A stretch of 64,000 nucleotides of DNA from an uncultured Cohaesibacter sp. GTDB lineage: Bacteria > Pseudomonadota > Alphaproteobacteria > Rhizobiales > Cohaesibacteraceae. The notes beneath the pieces were generated by a model, which ran no database searches, was not told the origin of the DNA, and saw only the letters and a list, made by a program, of their open reading frames with translations. Where the stretch lies: positions 1,302,001 to 1,366,000 of the forward strand of contig NZ_OY762905.1 in the NCBI RefSeq assembly GCF_963666525.1, read 5' to 3'. The translations under genes were made by a program, and so were the position numbers. Below, piece by piece: positions 33,684 through 43,058 of the stretch. Within the stretch, counting starts at the first letter, position 1, and every line of letters starts with the position of its first letter.

Positions 33684-33993
33684 GTAATCCTCCAATCGGC
33701 ATTCGCCCAGTGGTTCCGCTTCTGGCTCCATGGTAAGAGCAAAATGAAAGGTGTGTCCCCATTTCTCTCACATGCAGCCATAAAATTCCAAATATTGTCA
33801 AGATGTCGAATAGACACCGGTACCAAAAACCGACTAATTGCTAAAAATATCTCCAAATGCTCAAAAAACGCGCACCGTTTGCACGTTTTCGCGGTGGGTT
33901 ACGATAGAAAATGATAGAATTTCGGTTTACTGCGCAAGCTTTCTGGATATATCCTTCCATCGATTACCAATTTCATCACGAGGCGTAATACCC
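33684..33993. promoter_or_regulatory. Divergent dctP / SDR intergenic region
   Basis: A 310-base AT-rich gap between the TRAP operon and the oxidoreductase/hydantoinase operon. No gene is supported; the frame opening at 33838 is upstream readthrough of the SDR frame. It should hold promoters for both operons, and is a natural target for the DeoR regulator, although I see no clear operator. Confidence 0.55.
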
Positions 33994-34707
33994 ATGAGCA
34001 ACTATGAAAATGCCAGAATTGCTCTGATTAGCGGGGCAAACCGAGGAATAGGCGCAGAAATTGCGCGCAATCTACGGTCGCACGGCTATTGCGTATCCTT
34101 GGGCGCCCGCGATGTCAGCATGCTAGAAAAAGTTCACGGCAAGCCAGATTCGACGATGCATTTTGGTAGATTTGATGCATTTGACAAAGAAAGCGCCAAG
34201 GAATGGGTCGCTTCTGCAGTGAACCACTTCGGTCGCATCGATGCTCTGGTCAACAATGCCGGCAACGGCAATCAGGTCAGCCTCATGGATGATGACGAAG
34301 AGGCGCTGGATGAGCTTCTGACGGTCAATGTCAAGGCCCCGTTGCGCCTGACCAGACTGTGTATACCCCACCTCGCAAAGACGGGACACGGACGCATCAT
34401 CAATATTGTTTCCCTGTCTGGCAAGCGGGTGCGCAACGAATTCGTTGGCTACAACCTGTCAAAATTCGCAGCCATGGGACTGACCCACACCACCCGACAT
34501 GCCACCTGGGATCAGGGGATACGCACGACGGCAATCTGCCCCGGCTTCGTCCACACCGACATGAGCGCCTACACCTCCAAGGTCACCCCGGAAGAAATGA
34601 CCCAGCCGGAAACCATCGCCCATCTTGTTCGCACGGCAATCGAGCTTCCCAACAACGCGGCAATGGCTGAAATGCTCGTCAATTGTCGACTGGAAGACAT
34701 GCTTTAG
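33994..34707 (+). CDS. Short-chain dehydrogenase/reductase (SDR)
   Basis: A 237-residue NAD(P)-dependent oxidoreductase. The cofactor loop is ISGANRGIGAEIARNL; NNAGNG, the serine in NIVSLSGKR, and the YNLSKFA active-site pair are present, with PGFVHTDM after them. ATG 33994 is the family start, and the upstream part of the frame is not SDR. The next gene starts 13 bases later, so the two are cotranscribed. Substrate unknown. Confidence 0.9.
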   Translation: MSNYENARIALISGANRGIGAEIARNLRSHGYCVSLGARDVSMLEKVHGKPDSTMHFGRFDAFDKESAKEWVASAVNHFGRIDALVNNAGNGNQVSLMDDDEEALDELLTVNVKAPLRLTRLCIPHLAKTGHGRIINIVSLSGKRVRNEFVGYNLSKFAAMGLTHTTRHATWDQGIRTTAICPGFVHTDMSAYTSKVTPEEMTQPETIAHLVRTAIELPNNAAMAEMLVNCRLEDML

Positions 34708-34720
34708 CGAGGAAACGATC

Positions 34721-36052
34721 ATGCCAGTCCCCCTTTTAGAACGCATCACCGCCGACACCCTCCAGCCAGAGAGCGCCGATGTCGTCATCATCGGCGCCGG
34801 TATTGCTGGCGTATCGGCAGCCCTCAACCTTGCAGAAGCAGGGCTCAAAGTGGTTGTCTGCGAAAAGGGGCTGGTTGGCGCAGAACAGTCCAGCCGCAAC
34901 TGGGGCTGGGTGCGCCAGATGGGCCGAGATCAGGCCGAACTGCCCCTTACCATGCGGTCACTCAAGCTGTGGCGGCAATTGGATGCAAAATACGGCATTG
35001 ACACGGGCTTTCGTGAGACCGGTATCACCTACGTCGCCCGCACCCGCGCCGAAGAAAGGGAACTGACCGACTGGAGCAAGATCGGCGGGGCTGCCAATCT
35101 CAACAGCCGCGTTCTTGGTCCAACCGAACTTGAGGCACTCCTGCCTGGCATCGCCCCGCGTTTCCGGATGGGGCTCTATACCGCCGATGACGGCCGGGCC
35201 GAACCGGGCAAGGCCGCACCGGCTATCGCCAGAGCCGCCCAGAAGCTCGGCGCAACTTTTCTTGAAAACTGTGCCGTGCGCGGCATCGAAACCACGGCGG
35301 GCCGGGTCTCGTCGGTTGTCACCGAGCACGGAACAATCAGAACCTCCGCTACCATTGTCGCCGCCGGCGCATGGAGCCGCCTGTTTCTTGGCAACATGGG
35401 TCTCAACTTCCCGCAGCTCAAGGTACTGGGCACCGCCGCCCGCGTCGAGGATGTTGCCAACGTGCCGACCATGCCTGTTGGCGGCGGCGACTTCGCCTTC
35501 CGCGAAACACTGGACGGCGCCTTCTATGTTGCCTTGAGAAACTACAATATCGCACCGCTGACGCCGGATCATTTCCGCCTGTTCCTTGATTATCTGCCCG
35601 TCCTCATGAAGAGCTGGCGGGAGCTGAACGTACGCCTGACCGGCCTGTTCTTCTCGGAACTCAAGGTGCCCCGTTCCTGGTCGCTCAATGAGGAAACGCC
35701 TTTCGAGAAGATGCGCATCCTCGACCCGGCGCCGCATATGCCCTTCAACATCCGCGCCCTCACGACCCTCAGAACCGCTTTCCCGAATTTTGCCCCGGCC
35801 CGCATCACGCACAACTGGGCAGGCATCATCGACACGACCCCCGACGCAGTCCCCGCCATTGGTCCCATCGAGCAGGTTCCCGGCCTGCACATTGCATCCG
35901 GCTTCTCCGGCCACGGCTTCGGCATAGGACCCGGCGCCGGGGAACTGATTGCCGAGATCGTAAGGGGCGTAAAACCAGCGGTGGATCCCAAACCGTTCCG
36001 TTTCGACCGGTTTGGCAAAACCCAATCACCAAAGCTGCAAGAGGCAGCATAG
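34721..36052 (+). CDS. FAD-dependent oxidoreductase (DAO family)
   Basis: A 443-residue flavoprotein. VVIIGAGIAGVSAALNLAEAGLKVVVCEKG is the dinucleotide-binding fold, SSRNWGWVRQMGRDQAELP is a typical DAO segment, and SGFSGHGFGIGPGAGELIAEIV closes the FAD site. It would oxidise an amino acid or amine-type substrate with hydrogen peroxide or electron-carrier output. GAGG lies 9 bases before ATG 34721. It sits between an SDR and the hydantoinase genes, in one operon. Confidence 0.88.
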   Translation: MPVPLLERITADTLQPESADVVIIGAGIAGVSAALNLAEAGLKVVVCEKGLVGAEQSSRNWGWVRQMGRDQAELPLTMRSLKLWRQLDAKYGIDTGFRETGITYVARTRAEERELTDWSKIGGAANLNSRVLGPTELEALLPGIAPRFRMGLYTADDGRAEPGKAAPAIARAAQKLGATFLENCAVRGIETTAGRVSSVVTEHGTIRTSATIVAAGAWSRLFLGNMGLNFPQLKVLGTAARVEDVANVPTMPVGGGDFAFRETLDGAFYVALRNYNIAPLTPDHFRLFLDYLPVLMKSWRELNVRLTGLFFSELKVPRSWSLNEETPFEKMRILDPAPHMPFNIRALTTLRTAFPNFAPARITHNWAGIIDTTPDAVPAIGPIEQVPGLHIASGFSGHGFGIGPGAGELIAEIVRGVKPAVDPKPFRFDRFGKTQSPKLQEAA

Positions 36053-36075
36053 TTCCATATAAGAGAGAGAATACA

Positions 36076-38130
36076 ATGGTTTGGAGAATTGGAGTGGATT
36101 CTGGTGGCACCTTCACCGACATCTGCTTGTTTGAAGAAGAAACCGGACGACTGGAAATCTGGAAGCTGTCATCCTCTCCCGATGATCCCTCCCGCGCCAT
36201 TGCACAAGGCGTCGTGGAAGGTTTGGAGCAAGTGGATGCAACAGCTGGCGATCTCGGCTTTCTGGGCCATGGAACGACCGTTGCCACCAACGCACTGATC
36301 GAGCTGCGCGGCGTCAAGACCGGCCTGCTGATTTCCGACGGCTTCCGTGACCTGCTGGAACTGGGCCGTCAGAAGCGCCCGAGCCTCTATGACATGAATG
36401 TCGACAAGCCCGAGCAGCTCGTCACCCGCGACTTGCGCCGTCAGGTTCCCGAGCGTCTGAAATCAGACGGCACCGTCGACCTGCCGCTCGATGTCGAGGC
36501 CCTGAAAAAGGAAGTCCAGCTGCTGGGCGAACAGGACGTCAAATCCGTCGCCATCTGCTTCCTCTATGGCTTCCTCAACACCGAGCATGAAGCGCTGGCC
36601 AAGAAGGTCGTCTCGGAAATGCTGCCGGACGTCTTCGTCTCCACCAGCCATGAAGTCGCCCCGGAATTCCGCGAGTTCGAACGCCTCTCGACCACTGTTG
36701 TCAACGCCTATCTCGGCCCGGTCATGAAGCGCTATATCCAGAAGCTGCGCGAGCGACTGGATGAGGTTGGCCTCAAGGTCGCTCCGCAGTTGACCCAGTC
36801 CAACGGCGGCGTGATCGGTTTTGACGCAGCAGCCAACCTTCCGGTTCGCACCGTGCTCTCCGGTCCGTCAACCGGCGTTGTTGCGGCACAGGAAATCGGC
36901 AAGATGGCCGGCTTCCCCAACATCATCACCTTCGACGTGGGCGGCACCTCCTCCGACGTTGCCCTGCTGCAGAACGGCATCTGCAACCTGACCGGTGAAG
37001 CCGATGTCCATGGCTATCCGATCAAGGCACCGATGCTTGACATCCACACCGTGGGTGCCGGTGGCGGTTCCATCGCCCATGTCGACAGCGGCGGCCTGCT
37101 GAAGGTCGGCCCGCGTTCGGCTGGCGCCTATCCCGGCCCTGTCTGCTATGGCAATGGCAACGAAGAGCCGACGGTCACAGACGCCAACATCGTGCTTCAG
37201 ACCCTCAACCCGGTCGAGATCCTTGGCGGCCGCATGAAGGTCCGCCGCGATCTGGCCCTTGCAGCCGTGCAGCGCCTTGCCGACCAGCTCGGCCTCGGCG
37301 TCATGGAAACCGCAGACGGCATCCTGCAGGTGGTCACCGCCAACATGGCCAAGGCCATTCGCGTGATTTCCGTGCAGCGTGGTCATGACCCGCGCGACTA
37401 TACCCTGATGGCCTTTGGTGGTGCCGGACCGCTTCACGCCGCCCGTCTTGCCCACGAGCTTGACATCTCCCGCATGATCATTCCGCTGACTCCGGGTGCC
37501 CTTTGTGCTCTCGGCCTGCTGCTGACCGATCTGCGCGCCGACTTCGCCATCTCCCGCCTCACCGAGCTGACCGAAGAATCGCTTGCTGCGGTTGAAGCCG
37601 GCTTCGAGGAACTGTCTGTTCAGGCCCTTGACTGGTTTGCGACCGACAACATTCCGGAAGAACGCCGCAAGGAAATCCGCACCGTAGACATGCGCTACGC
37701 AGGCCAGAACTATGAACTTTCTGTCACAGTCCCCGCAGGACCGATCACTCTGGACACCTTCAAGAAGCTGGAAGAAGGCTTTGAAGCCGTCCACAAACAA
37801 CGCTTTGGCTTCATCGCCAAAGGCGAAAAGATCCAGCTTGTCACCCTCAGGCTAGAAGCCATTGGCGAAGTCAAGAAGGCCAAGCTTCAGTCCTATCCGA
37901 AGGAAGGCACCTCACCGGATGCTGCCAAGATTGATGAACGGGGTGTCTGGATGAAATCGGAAGGCGATTTTGTCACCTGCCCGGTTTATGACCGCAAGCT
38001 TCTCAAACATGGCAACCAGATTTCCGGACCGGCCATCATCGAGCAGATGGATACGACCAGCGTCATCCTGCCCGACATGACCGCCACCGTGGACGCCTAT
38101 CTCAACCTTATTGTGGAGATCGCCCAATGA
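36076..38130 (+). CDS. hyuA: Hydantoinase/oxoprolinase subunit A (HyuA)
   Basis: A 684-residue ATP-dependent subunit of the N-methylhydantoinase/5-oxoprolinase family. GVDSGGTFTDICLFEE and ITFDVGGTSSDVALLQNG are the two ASKHA-type phosphate loops, and FLGHGTTVATNALIELRG and YDMNVDKPEQLV are family-specific. It hydrolyses cyclic amides of hydantoin type with ATP in complex with subunit B. The stop overlaps the hyuB start by four bases. Confidence 0.92.
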   Translation: MVWRIGVDSGGTFTDICLFEEETGRLEIWKLSSSPDDPSRAIAQGVVEGLEQVDATAGDLGFLGHGTTVATNALIELRGVKTGLLISDGFRDLLELGRQKRPSLYDMNVDKPEQLVTRDLRRQVPERLKSDGTVDLPLDVEALKKEVQLLGEQDVKSVAICFLYGFLNTEHEALAKKVVSEMLPDVFVSTSHEVAPEFREFERLSTTVVNAYLGPVMKRYIQKLRERLDEVGLKVAPQLTQSNGGVIGFDAAANLPVRTVLSGPSTGVVAAQEIGKMAGFPNIITFDVGGTSSDVALLQNGICNLTGEADVHGYPIKAPMLDIHTVGAGGGSIAHVDSGGLLKVGPRSAGAYPGPVCYGNGNEEPTVTDANIVLQTLNPVEILGGRMKVRRDLALAAVQRLADQLGLGVMETADGILQVVTANMAKAIRVISVQRGHDPRDYTLMAFGGAGPLHAARLAHELDISRMIIPLTPGALCALGLLLTDLRADFAISRLTELTEESLAAVEAGFEELSVQALDWFATDNIPEERRKEIRTVDMRYAGQNYELSVTVPAGPITLDTFKKLEEGFEAVHKQRFGFIAKGEKIQLVTLRLEAIGEVKKAKLQSYPKEGTSPDAAKIDERGVWMKSEGDFVTCPVYDRKLLKHGNQISGPAIIEQMDTTSVILPDMTATVDAYLNLIVEIAQ

Positions 38131-39749
38131 CAACGATCGATCCAATCACCGTGGAAGTCATCGGTTCCGCACTCTCTTCCATCGTGGAAGAGATGGGGGA
38201 AGCCCTCGTTCGCGCCTCCTATTCGACCAACATCAAGGAACGTCGCGACTGCTCGACTGCCCTGTTCGACAACAAGGGCAACACCCTGTGCCAGGCCGAG
38301 CATATCCCGATGCATCTGGGCAGCTTCATCGGCATCCTGCCGAACATCATGAAGCGCTTCGACCTTGCGGACATCAAGCCCGGCGACGTGTTCATGGGCA
38401 ACGATGCCTACGAGGGTGGCGCCACCCATCTGCCCGACATCGTGATGGCCGAGCCGATCTTCGTTGACGGCGAGCTGATCGCCTGGGCAGTCAACACCGC
38501 GCACCATTCCGACTTCGCCGACCTTGGCCACGAGCACATCTATCAGGAAGGCATCCGCATTCCGCCGGTCCGCCTCTACAAGGCAGGCGAGCTGCAGCAG
38601 GACATCCAGAACCTGTTCCTGCTCAACTGTCAGGTGCCACATGAACGCATCTCCGACCTGCGCGCCCAGATGTCAGCCAACCGCCTCTGCGTCCAGCGCA
38701 TGCAGGACCTTTGCGCCAAATACGGCACGGACAAGGTTCTGGCCGCTGGCGAAGAGCTGCAGGACTATGCCGAACGCAAGATGCGCGCCGGTATCGCTGC
38801 GATTCCGGACGGAACCTATTCCTTCTCGGACATCTTCGACAGCAACCAGTGGAAAGAGCGCATGGAATTCTCGGTCGACATCACCGTCACCGGGGACGAA
38901 TTGACCCTCGCCTTTGATGGCCCACCGCAGGTCCGCAGTGGTCTCAACATGATCTACACCTCGCTTCTGGCCTCCTGCTACTATGCGGTCAAGGCGGTGG
39001 TCGATCCGACGATTCTGCCAAACGCCGGCCTTGCCCGCCCGCTGACGGTTACAGCACCGGAAGGCTCGATCCTCAACTGCAAGCATCCAGCTGCCGTTGA
39101 AGGCCGAATTGCCGCCTGCCAGCGTGTTGCCGACATCATTCAGGGTGCCCTCGCCAAGGCCATTCCGGGCAAGGTTGCCGCAGCGGGCAACGGCTGCTGC
39201 ACCGGAGCCATCTTCAATGGCATCCGTGAAGACGGCTCCATCTGGGTCTATCTGGAAACCATCGGTGGTGGTGGCGGCGCCCGCCCGTCCAAGGACGGCC
39301 TGTCCGGCATCCAGGTTCACCTGACCAACACATCCAACCTGCCCGTAGAGGCACTCGAGCTGGAATATCCGCTCACTCTTCTGCGCTACGAGCTGGTTGA
39401 CGGATCTGCCGGTGGTGGGCAGTACCGGGGCGGCATGGGCATTCGGCGCGTTTATCGCGTAGAACGACCCTGCCGCTTTTCGGTCGAAGCCTCCCGCGTC
39501 AGCTCCTGTGCATGGGGTCTGGAAGGTGGCGAAGCTGGCCAGATGACCCATCTCGACTTTGGCGACGGTCGCACCGAGTTCAAGGGCATGGCTGATCTCA
39601 AGCCGGGCCAGATCGTCGAGATCGTCACCCCGGGTGGTGGCGGCTATGGAGATCCGACCAAGCGCACCAGGGAAGCCATCGAGCGGGACATCGCCGAAGA
39701 CCGCATCACCCCGGACTTTGCAAAACAGGTTTACAGCTTCTCCGAATAA
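38127..39749 (+). CDS. hyuB: Hydantoinase subunit B (HyuB)
   Basis: A 540-residue partner of HyuA. The start TVEVIGSALSSIVEEMGEALVRASYSTNIKERRDCSTALFD and the segments HIPMHLGSF, GNDAYEGGATHLPD and HHSDFADLGHE are signatures of hydantoinase B. It ends with VTPGGGGYGDPTKR. Start overlaps hyuA (ATGA). A strong terminator follows. Confidence 0.93.
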   Translation: MTTIDPITVEVIGSALSSIVEEMGEALVRASYSTNIKERRDCSTALFDNKGNTLCQAEHIPMHLGSFIGILPNIMKRFDLADIKPGDVFMGNDAYEGGATHLPDIVMAEPIFVDGELIAWAVNTAHHSDFADLGHEHIYQEGIRIPPVRLYKAGELQQDIQNLFLLNCQVPHERISDLRAQMSANRLCVQRMQDLCAKYGTDKVLAAGEELQDYAERKMRAGIAAIPDGTYSFSDIFDSNQWKERMEFSVDITVTGDELTLAFDGPPQVRSGLNMIYTSLLASCYYAVKAVVDPTILPNAGLARPLTVTAPEGSILNCKHPAAVEGRIAACQRVADIIQGALAKAIPGKVAAAGNGCCTGAIFNGIREDGSIWVYLETIGGGGGARPSKDGLSGIQVHLTNTSNLPVEALELEYPLTLLRYELVDGSAGGGQYRGGMGIRRVYRVERPCRFSVEASRVSSCAWGLEGGEAGQMTHLDFGDGRTEFKGMADLKPGQIVEIVTPGGGGYGDPTKRTREAIERDIAEDRITPDFAKQVYSFSE

Positions 39750-39760
39750 GCAGCAGCCTC

Positions 39761-39797
39761 GGGATCTCTGGCCCCGGCTGGAGATCCCACCTTTTTT
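39761..39797 (+). terminator. Terminator of the SDR-DAO-hyuAB operon
   Basis: GGGATCTC and GAGATCCC form a perfect eight-pair stem around a 12-base loop, then TTTTTT after three bases. It lies 12 bases after the hyuB stop. Between it and the GntR stop (about 260 bases) there are further stems (CTTCTGCA with TGCAGAAG, GCCGGA with TCCGGC) but no gene. Confidence 0.85.
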
Positions 39798-40061
39798 GCA
39801 TTTAAACAAGATCCTTCTGCAGCGGGTGCCCGCAAGCCCGGTGCAGAAGAAGCCCGCACTGCGCGCTCTGCCGGACATCCGGCAGGCACCAGTCGGGCGA
39901 CGGGCAGCAAGTCTTGCCGAATTGCGGTCACGACAGACATCAGATCAAAAATTGACAGGACCGGAAATGATCCGCTTCAAGAGACCTGCCACAATTGCCC
40001 ATGCGCGACTGCAAAAGCAGACACCCGTCCGCTTCTGCGCCCCCGTTTGCATGGCTGCTTG

Positions 40062-40817
40062 TCAGATCTCGATGACCAGATTCATCCGCGCACTCGGCGT
40101 CAGCAGTTTCGAATATTGCAACGGCACCGACCGGTCTTCGCCATACACCGTCTTTTCAACCTCGAACATGATGTCTCCGCTGGTACAGCGGAAGATGCCA
40201 CATTCCTTCGGCGTCGCCACCCGGCAATTGATAACCCGTTTGGCATGTTTCACCTCGCGACCATATCTGGTCTGCAACAGGCTGTAGAGCGACGTGTCAT
40301 CATGAATTTCACTCATCAGGCCAGGAAACAGATCCAGCGAGAAATAGGAGCTTTCGATCGTCATCGGCGTCCCGTCGGTCGTGATCAGGCGGCTGATATG
40401 CAATATCGCCGCAGATGGCGCAATGCCAAGCCTCTCGCCGAGGTCCTCATCCGCCGCTTCCTCGCTCATCTCGAGTATCGTCTTTTCGACGCGATAGCGC
40501 CGCAACGCAAAGCTCTCCGAAAAGCCCCCCAGATTGAGCAGACTGGTTTCCATCTTGGGCAGCGTGACGAAGGTGCCCTTGCCATGCCGCTTCTCAAGAA
40601 CGCCCTCCGCTTCCAGTTCCGTGATCGCCCTGCGCACGGTTATGCGACTGACGTCATATTGCTTGCACAGTTCCGTTTCCGTGGGAATGGCGTCACCAGG
40701 CCCCAGCGCTCGCGAGGAAATCATTTCCTTGATCGCGAACTTGAGTTGTTCGTAGAGCGGGGCCGCTGCATTCTTGGCAAGTGGATTGGAATTCTCGGAC
40801 AATCGCTTAACTCTCAC
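40062..40817 (-). CDS. GntR family regulator with UTRA domain
   Basis: About 251 residues. The winged helix PLYEQLKFAIKEMISSRALGPGDAIPTETELCKQYDVSRITVRRAITELEAEGVLEKRHGKGTFV is a textbook GntR/HutC domain. A UTRA effector domain follows, ending QYSKLLTPSARMNLVIEI. The frame runs back to GTG 40892; GTG 40817 is chosen because it lies close to the domain, but the start is uncertain. It is divergent from the deglycase gene at 41091, so it is its likely regulator, possibly with a glycated or phosphorylated sugar-amine effector. Confidence 0.87.
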   Translation of the reverse strand: MRVKRLSENSNPLAKNAAAPLYEQLKFAIKEMISSRALGPGDAIPTETELCKQYDVSRITVRRAITELEAEGVLEKRHGKGTFVTLPKMETSLLNLGGFSESFALRRYRVEKTILEMSEEAADEDLGERLGIAPSAAILHISRLITTDGTPMTIESSYFSLDLFPGLMSEIHDDTSLYSLLQTRYGREVKHAKRVINCRVATPKECGIFRCTSGDIMFEVEKTVYGEDRSVPLQYSKLLTPSARMNLVIEI

Positions 40818-41061
40818 TTTCGGCTGCCTGAAGCCGTGGCTCTCATTCTGTCGGCCCCTGTTCAGGCACCGCAACTCCGGATCGCACAGCACGGGACATC
40901 AGGCAATGCACCTGCCCTGACTGATGCCGCGATCACATTACCCACCAGATTAACCGAATGGAAAGCCATCACGAAACCGTGCGGCTCTTTTTTCGGCTTT
41001 TTCCGGCGACAAACGCAAAACCCATGTTGACTCATCCGTCGACAACGGAATAAATAATAGG

Positions 41062-41079
41062 ACGTCATATAACGTCATA
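41062..41079. promoter_or_regulatory. Tandem ACGTCATA repeats before the deglycase gene
   Basis: ACGTCATA occurs at 41062-41069 and again at 41072-41079, ten bases apart and therefore on the same DNA face. It lies just upstream of the deglycase start, between it and the divergent GntR gene, in the position of a GntR operator. AAGGAT follows as the ribosome site of the downstream gene. Confidence 0.5.
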
Positions 41080-41090
41080 AGGATCCCGCC

Positions 41091-42074
41091 ATGAATGATC
41101 AAGTAAAAAAAACAGGCCTCGAAGAGGCAATCGCCGCCGTCGCCGCTCGCGAGAAGGTCACTGAATTCTATTTCGTCGCCTGCGGCGGTTCCAACGCCCT
41201 GCTGATGCAGGGTCAGTACATCATGGACCGCGAAGCAAAAGGCATTGCAGCCTACTCCTACAGCTCCGCAGAATTCCTCGCTCGCGCTCCGGTTCGTCTT
41301 GGCAAGAACTCTGTCGTTGTGACCTGCTCCCATTCCGGCAACACCCCGGAAACCATCGCAGCCACCCGTTATGCCCGTGAAGCTGGCGCCCTGACCATTG
41401 CCTTCACCCACAAACCGGAATCCGAACTGGACGAAGCAGCCGAACAGTCCATCTATTATGAATTCGATCCGCTGAGCGTTGGCGAAAAACACAATGCCAT
41501 TCTGCTGGTTCAGCTGGTCCTGGGCTCCCTGAAAGAACTCGAAGGCAACACCAAGTTCGACCTCGCCAAAAAGGCAATCCCGACGCTCCATGACAAGGCA
41601 GAAAAGGTCAAGGCTGCCCATGCAGAAGGTGCAAAGGCCTGGGCTGAATCCTACAAGCGCGAACCGGTCATCTACACGATGAGCTCCGGCTCCTGCTACT
41701 CCATCGCCTATTCCTTCGCCATCTGTCTTCTGCAGGAAATGCAGTGGGTCAACTCCGCGGCCATTCATTCCGGCGAATACTTCCACGGTCCTTTCGAAAT
41801 CACCGATTTCGACACCCCGTTCATCATCCTCAAAACCCTTGCAAATTCCCGCAAGATGGACGAACGCGCTCTGGCATTTGCCGAGAAATACTCCAAGCGT
41901 CTGCTGGTTCTGGACGCCCAGGAATTCGGTGTTGAGGAAGTTGCCGGTGAAGCTGCCGAATATCTGGTGCCGATCATGTTCACGGCCCTGCTGCGCACCT
42001 ACGCTGTTGCCCTCAGCGACTCCCGCGGCCATCCGCTGAGCGTTCGTCGCTACATGTGGCGCATGGAATACTAA
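41091..42074 (+). CDS. frlB: SIS domain protein, fructoselysine-6-phosphate deglycase-like (FrlB)
   Basis: A 327-residue double-SIS sugar isomerase/deglycase. FYFVACGGSNALLMQGQYI and VVVTCSHSGNTPETIAATRYAREAGALTIAFTH are the first SIS core. AAIHSGEYFHGPFEI carries the glutamate and histidine motif of FrlB-type enzymes, and LLRTYAVALSDSRGHPLSVRRYMW is the typical FrlB C-terminus. It splits phosphorylated Amadori adducts into sugar phosphate and amino acid. AAGGAT lies upstream of the ATG. A kinase gene follows after a hairpin. A related deglycase for another Amadori adduct is possible. Confidence 0.82.
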   Translation: MNDQVKKTGLEEAIAAVAAREKVTEFYFVACGGSNALLMQGQYIMDREAKGIAAYSYSSAEFLARAPVRLGKNSVVVTCSHSGNTPETIAATRYAREAGALTIAFTHKPESELDEAAEQSIYYEFDPLSVGEKHNAILLVQLVLGSLKELEGNTKFDLAKKAIPTLHDKAEKVKAAHAEGAKAWAESYKREPVIYTMSSGSCYSIAYSFAICLLQEMQWVNSAAIHSGEYFHGPFEITDFDTPFIILKTLANSRKMDERALAFAEKYSKRLLVLDAQEFGVEEVAGEAAEYLVPIMFTALLRTYAVALSDSRGHPLSVRRYMWRMEY

Positions 42075-42082
42075 TCGACGTC

Positions 42083-42115
42083 TGGCAGGTGGCGCTTGCG
42101 CCATCTGCCATTTTC
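42083..42115 (+). terminator. Intergenic hairpin between deglycase and kinase
   Basis: TGGCAGGTGGCGC and GCGCCATCTGCCA form a 13-base stem with a two-base loop and one G-T pair, followed by TTTTC. It lies nine bases after the deglycase stop and about 56 before the kinase start. It would act as a partial terminator or stabiliser. Confidence 0.55.
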
Positions 42116-42170
42116 ACTTTCAGTCCCCCACCCAATCCATCTGCTCAAAGACGCATCAAGAGGCTTCGGC

Positions 42171-43016
42171 ATGACCATTTCCTCCCACCCGGCAGCCCTG
42201 CTCGGCATAGGTGATAACGTTGTCGATTTCTATCTGGACAGAAACGAGTTCTTCCCCGGCGGAAATGCACTCAATGTTGCGGTTCTGGCCAAGCGGTTCG
42301 GCCTCGCAGATACAGGATACATCGGCATCGTCGGCAACGATGAAGAAGGCAACCACGTCCTCAACTGTCTGGCCGAAGAGCAGGTCTGGTCGGAACGCGT
42401 CCGGCAGGCCTATGGCGAAAACGGCAAGGCTATTGTCCATCTAGACGACAAGGGCGACCGCGTCTTCCTGCGCTCCAACAAGGGCGGCATCCAGAAAAGA
42501 CTGGGCCTGCGTCTGGAAGAGACTGACCTTGAGGCCGTCGAGCGTTATGGCCACGTACACAGCTCGCTGTTCAGCAACCTCGAACATGAACTGCCCAAAA
42601 TCCGAGAACGGGCAAAATCCGTTTCCTTCGACTTTTCATGGCGCCACGAGATGGACTATGTGAAGAGCATCGCCCCCTTCATCACGACCGCCTTCTTCTC
42701 CGGTTCGGCTCTTGATGATGCCGGCATCGACGCGCTCATCGAAACCGTTGCTGGCCTCGGCGTTTCGACAATTGGCGTGACGCGGGGCTCCGATGGTGCC
42801 TTCTGGATGGTCCATGGCAAACGTTATCGGCAGGGCATCAAGCCTACCACGGTGATCGATACCCTTGGCGCTGGCGATTCTTTCATCGCCGGTTACATTT
42901 CAAGTGTCTTGATGGGCAACTCTGTCGAAGAGGCCCTCGATCAGGCCGCGACCTTCGCCGCCAGCACATGCACCATATTCGGAGCCTTTGGCCACCCCTA
43001 CAAGGTGGCAGGCTGA
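42171..43016 (+). CDS. frlD: PfkB family kinase, fructoselysine 6-kinase-like (FrlD)
   Basis: A 281-residue ribokinase-fold kinase. LGIGDNVVDFYLDRNEFFPGGNALNVAVLAKRFG is the PfkB N-terminal glycine motif, and IDTLGAGDSFIAGYISS carries the catalytic aspartate in GAGD. FrlD phosphorylates fructoselysine at C6, the substrate of FrlB. ATG 42171 is the family start; the open frame reaches back to 42096 through the hairpin. Downstream of frlB, both likely under the divergent GntR. Confidence 0.82.
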   Translation: MTISSHPAALLGIGDNVVDFYLDRNEFFPGGNALNVAVLAKRFGLADTGYIGIVGNDEEGNHVLNCLAEEQVWSERVRQAYGENGKAIVHLDDKGDRVFLRSNKGGIQKRLGLRLEETDLEAVERYGHVHSSLFSNLEHELPKIRERAKSVSFDFSWRHEMDYVKSIAPFITTAFFSGSALDDAGIDALIETVAGLGVSTIGVTRGSDGAFWMVHGKRYRQGIKPTTVIDTLGAGDSFIAGYISSVLMGNSVEEALDQAATFAASTCTIFGAFGHPYKVAG

Positions 43017-43058
43017 GCCGCCATTCGTTCCCTTGCCAGGCTTTCACGGGATCGACGG

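Noticed and set aside
40645..40660. ACTGACGTCATATTGC inside the GntR gene resembling the frlB repeats
   Set aside because: It falls in the conserved QYDVSR codons of the HTH; probably coding constraint rather than an operator.
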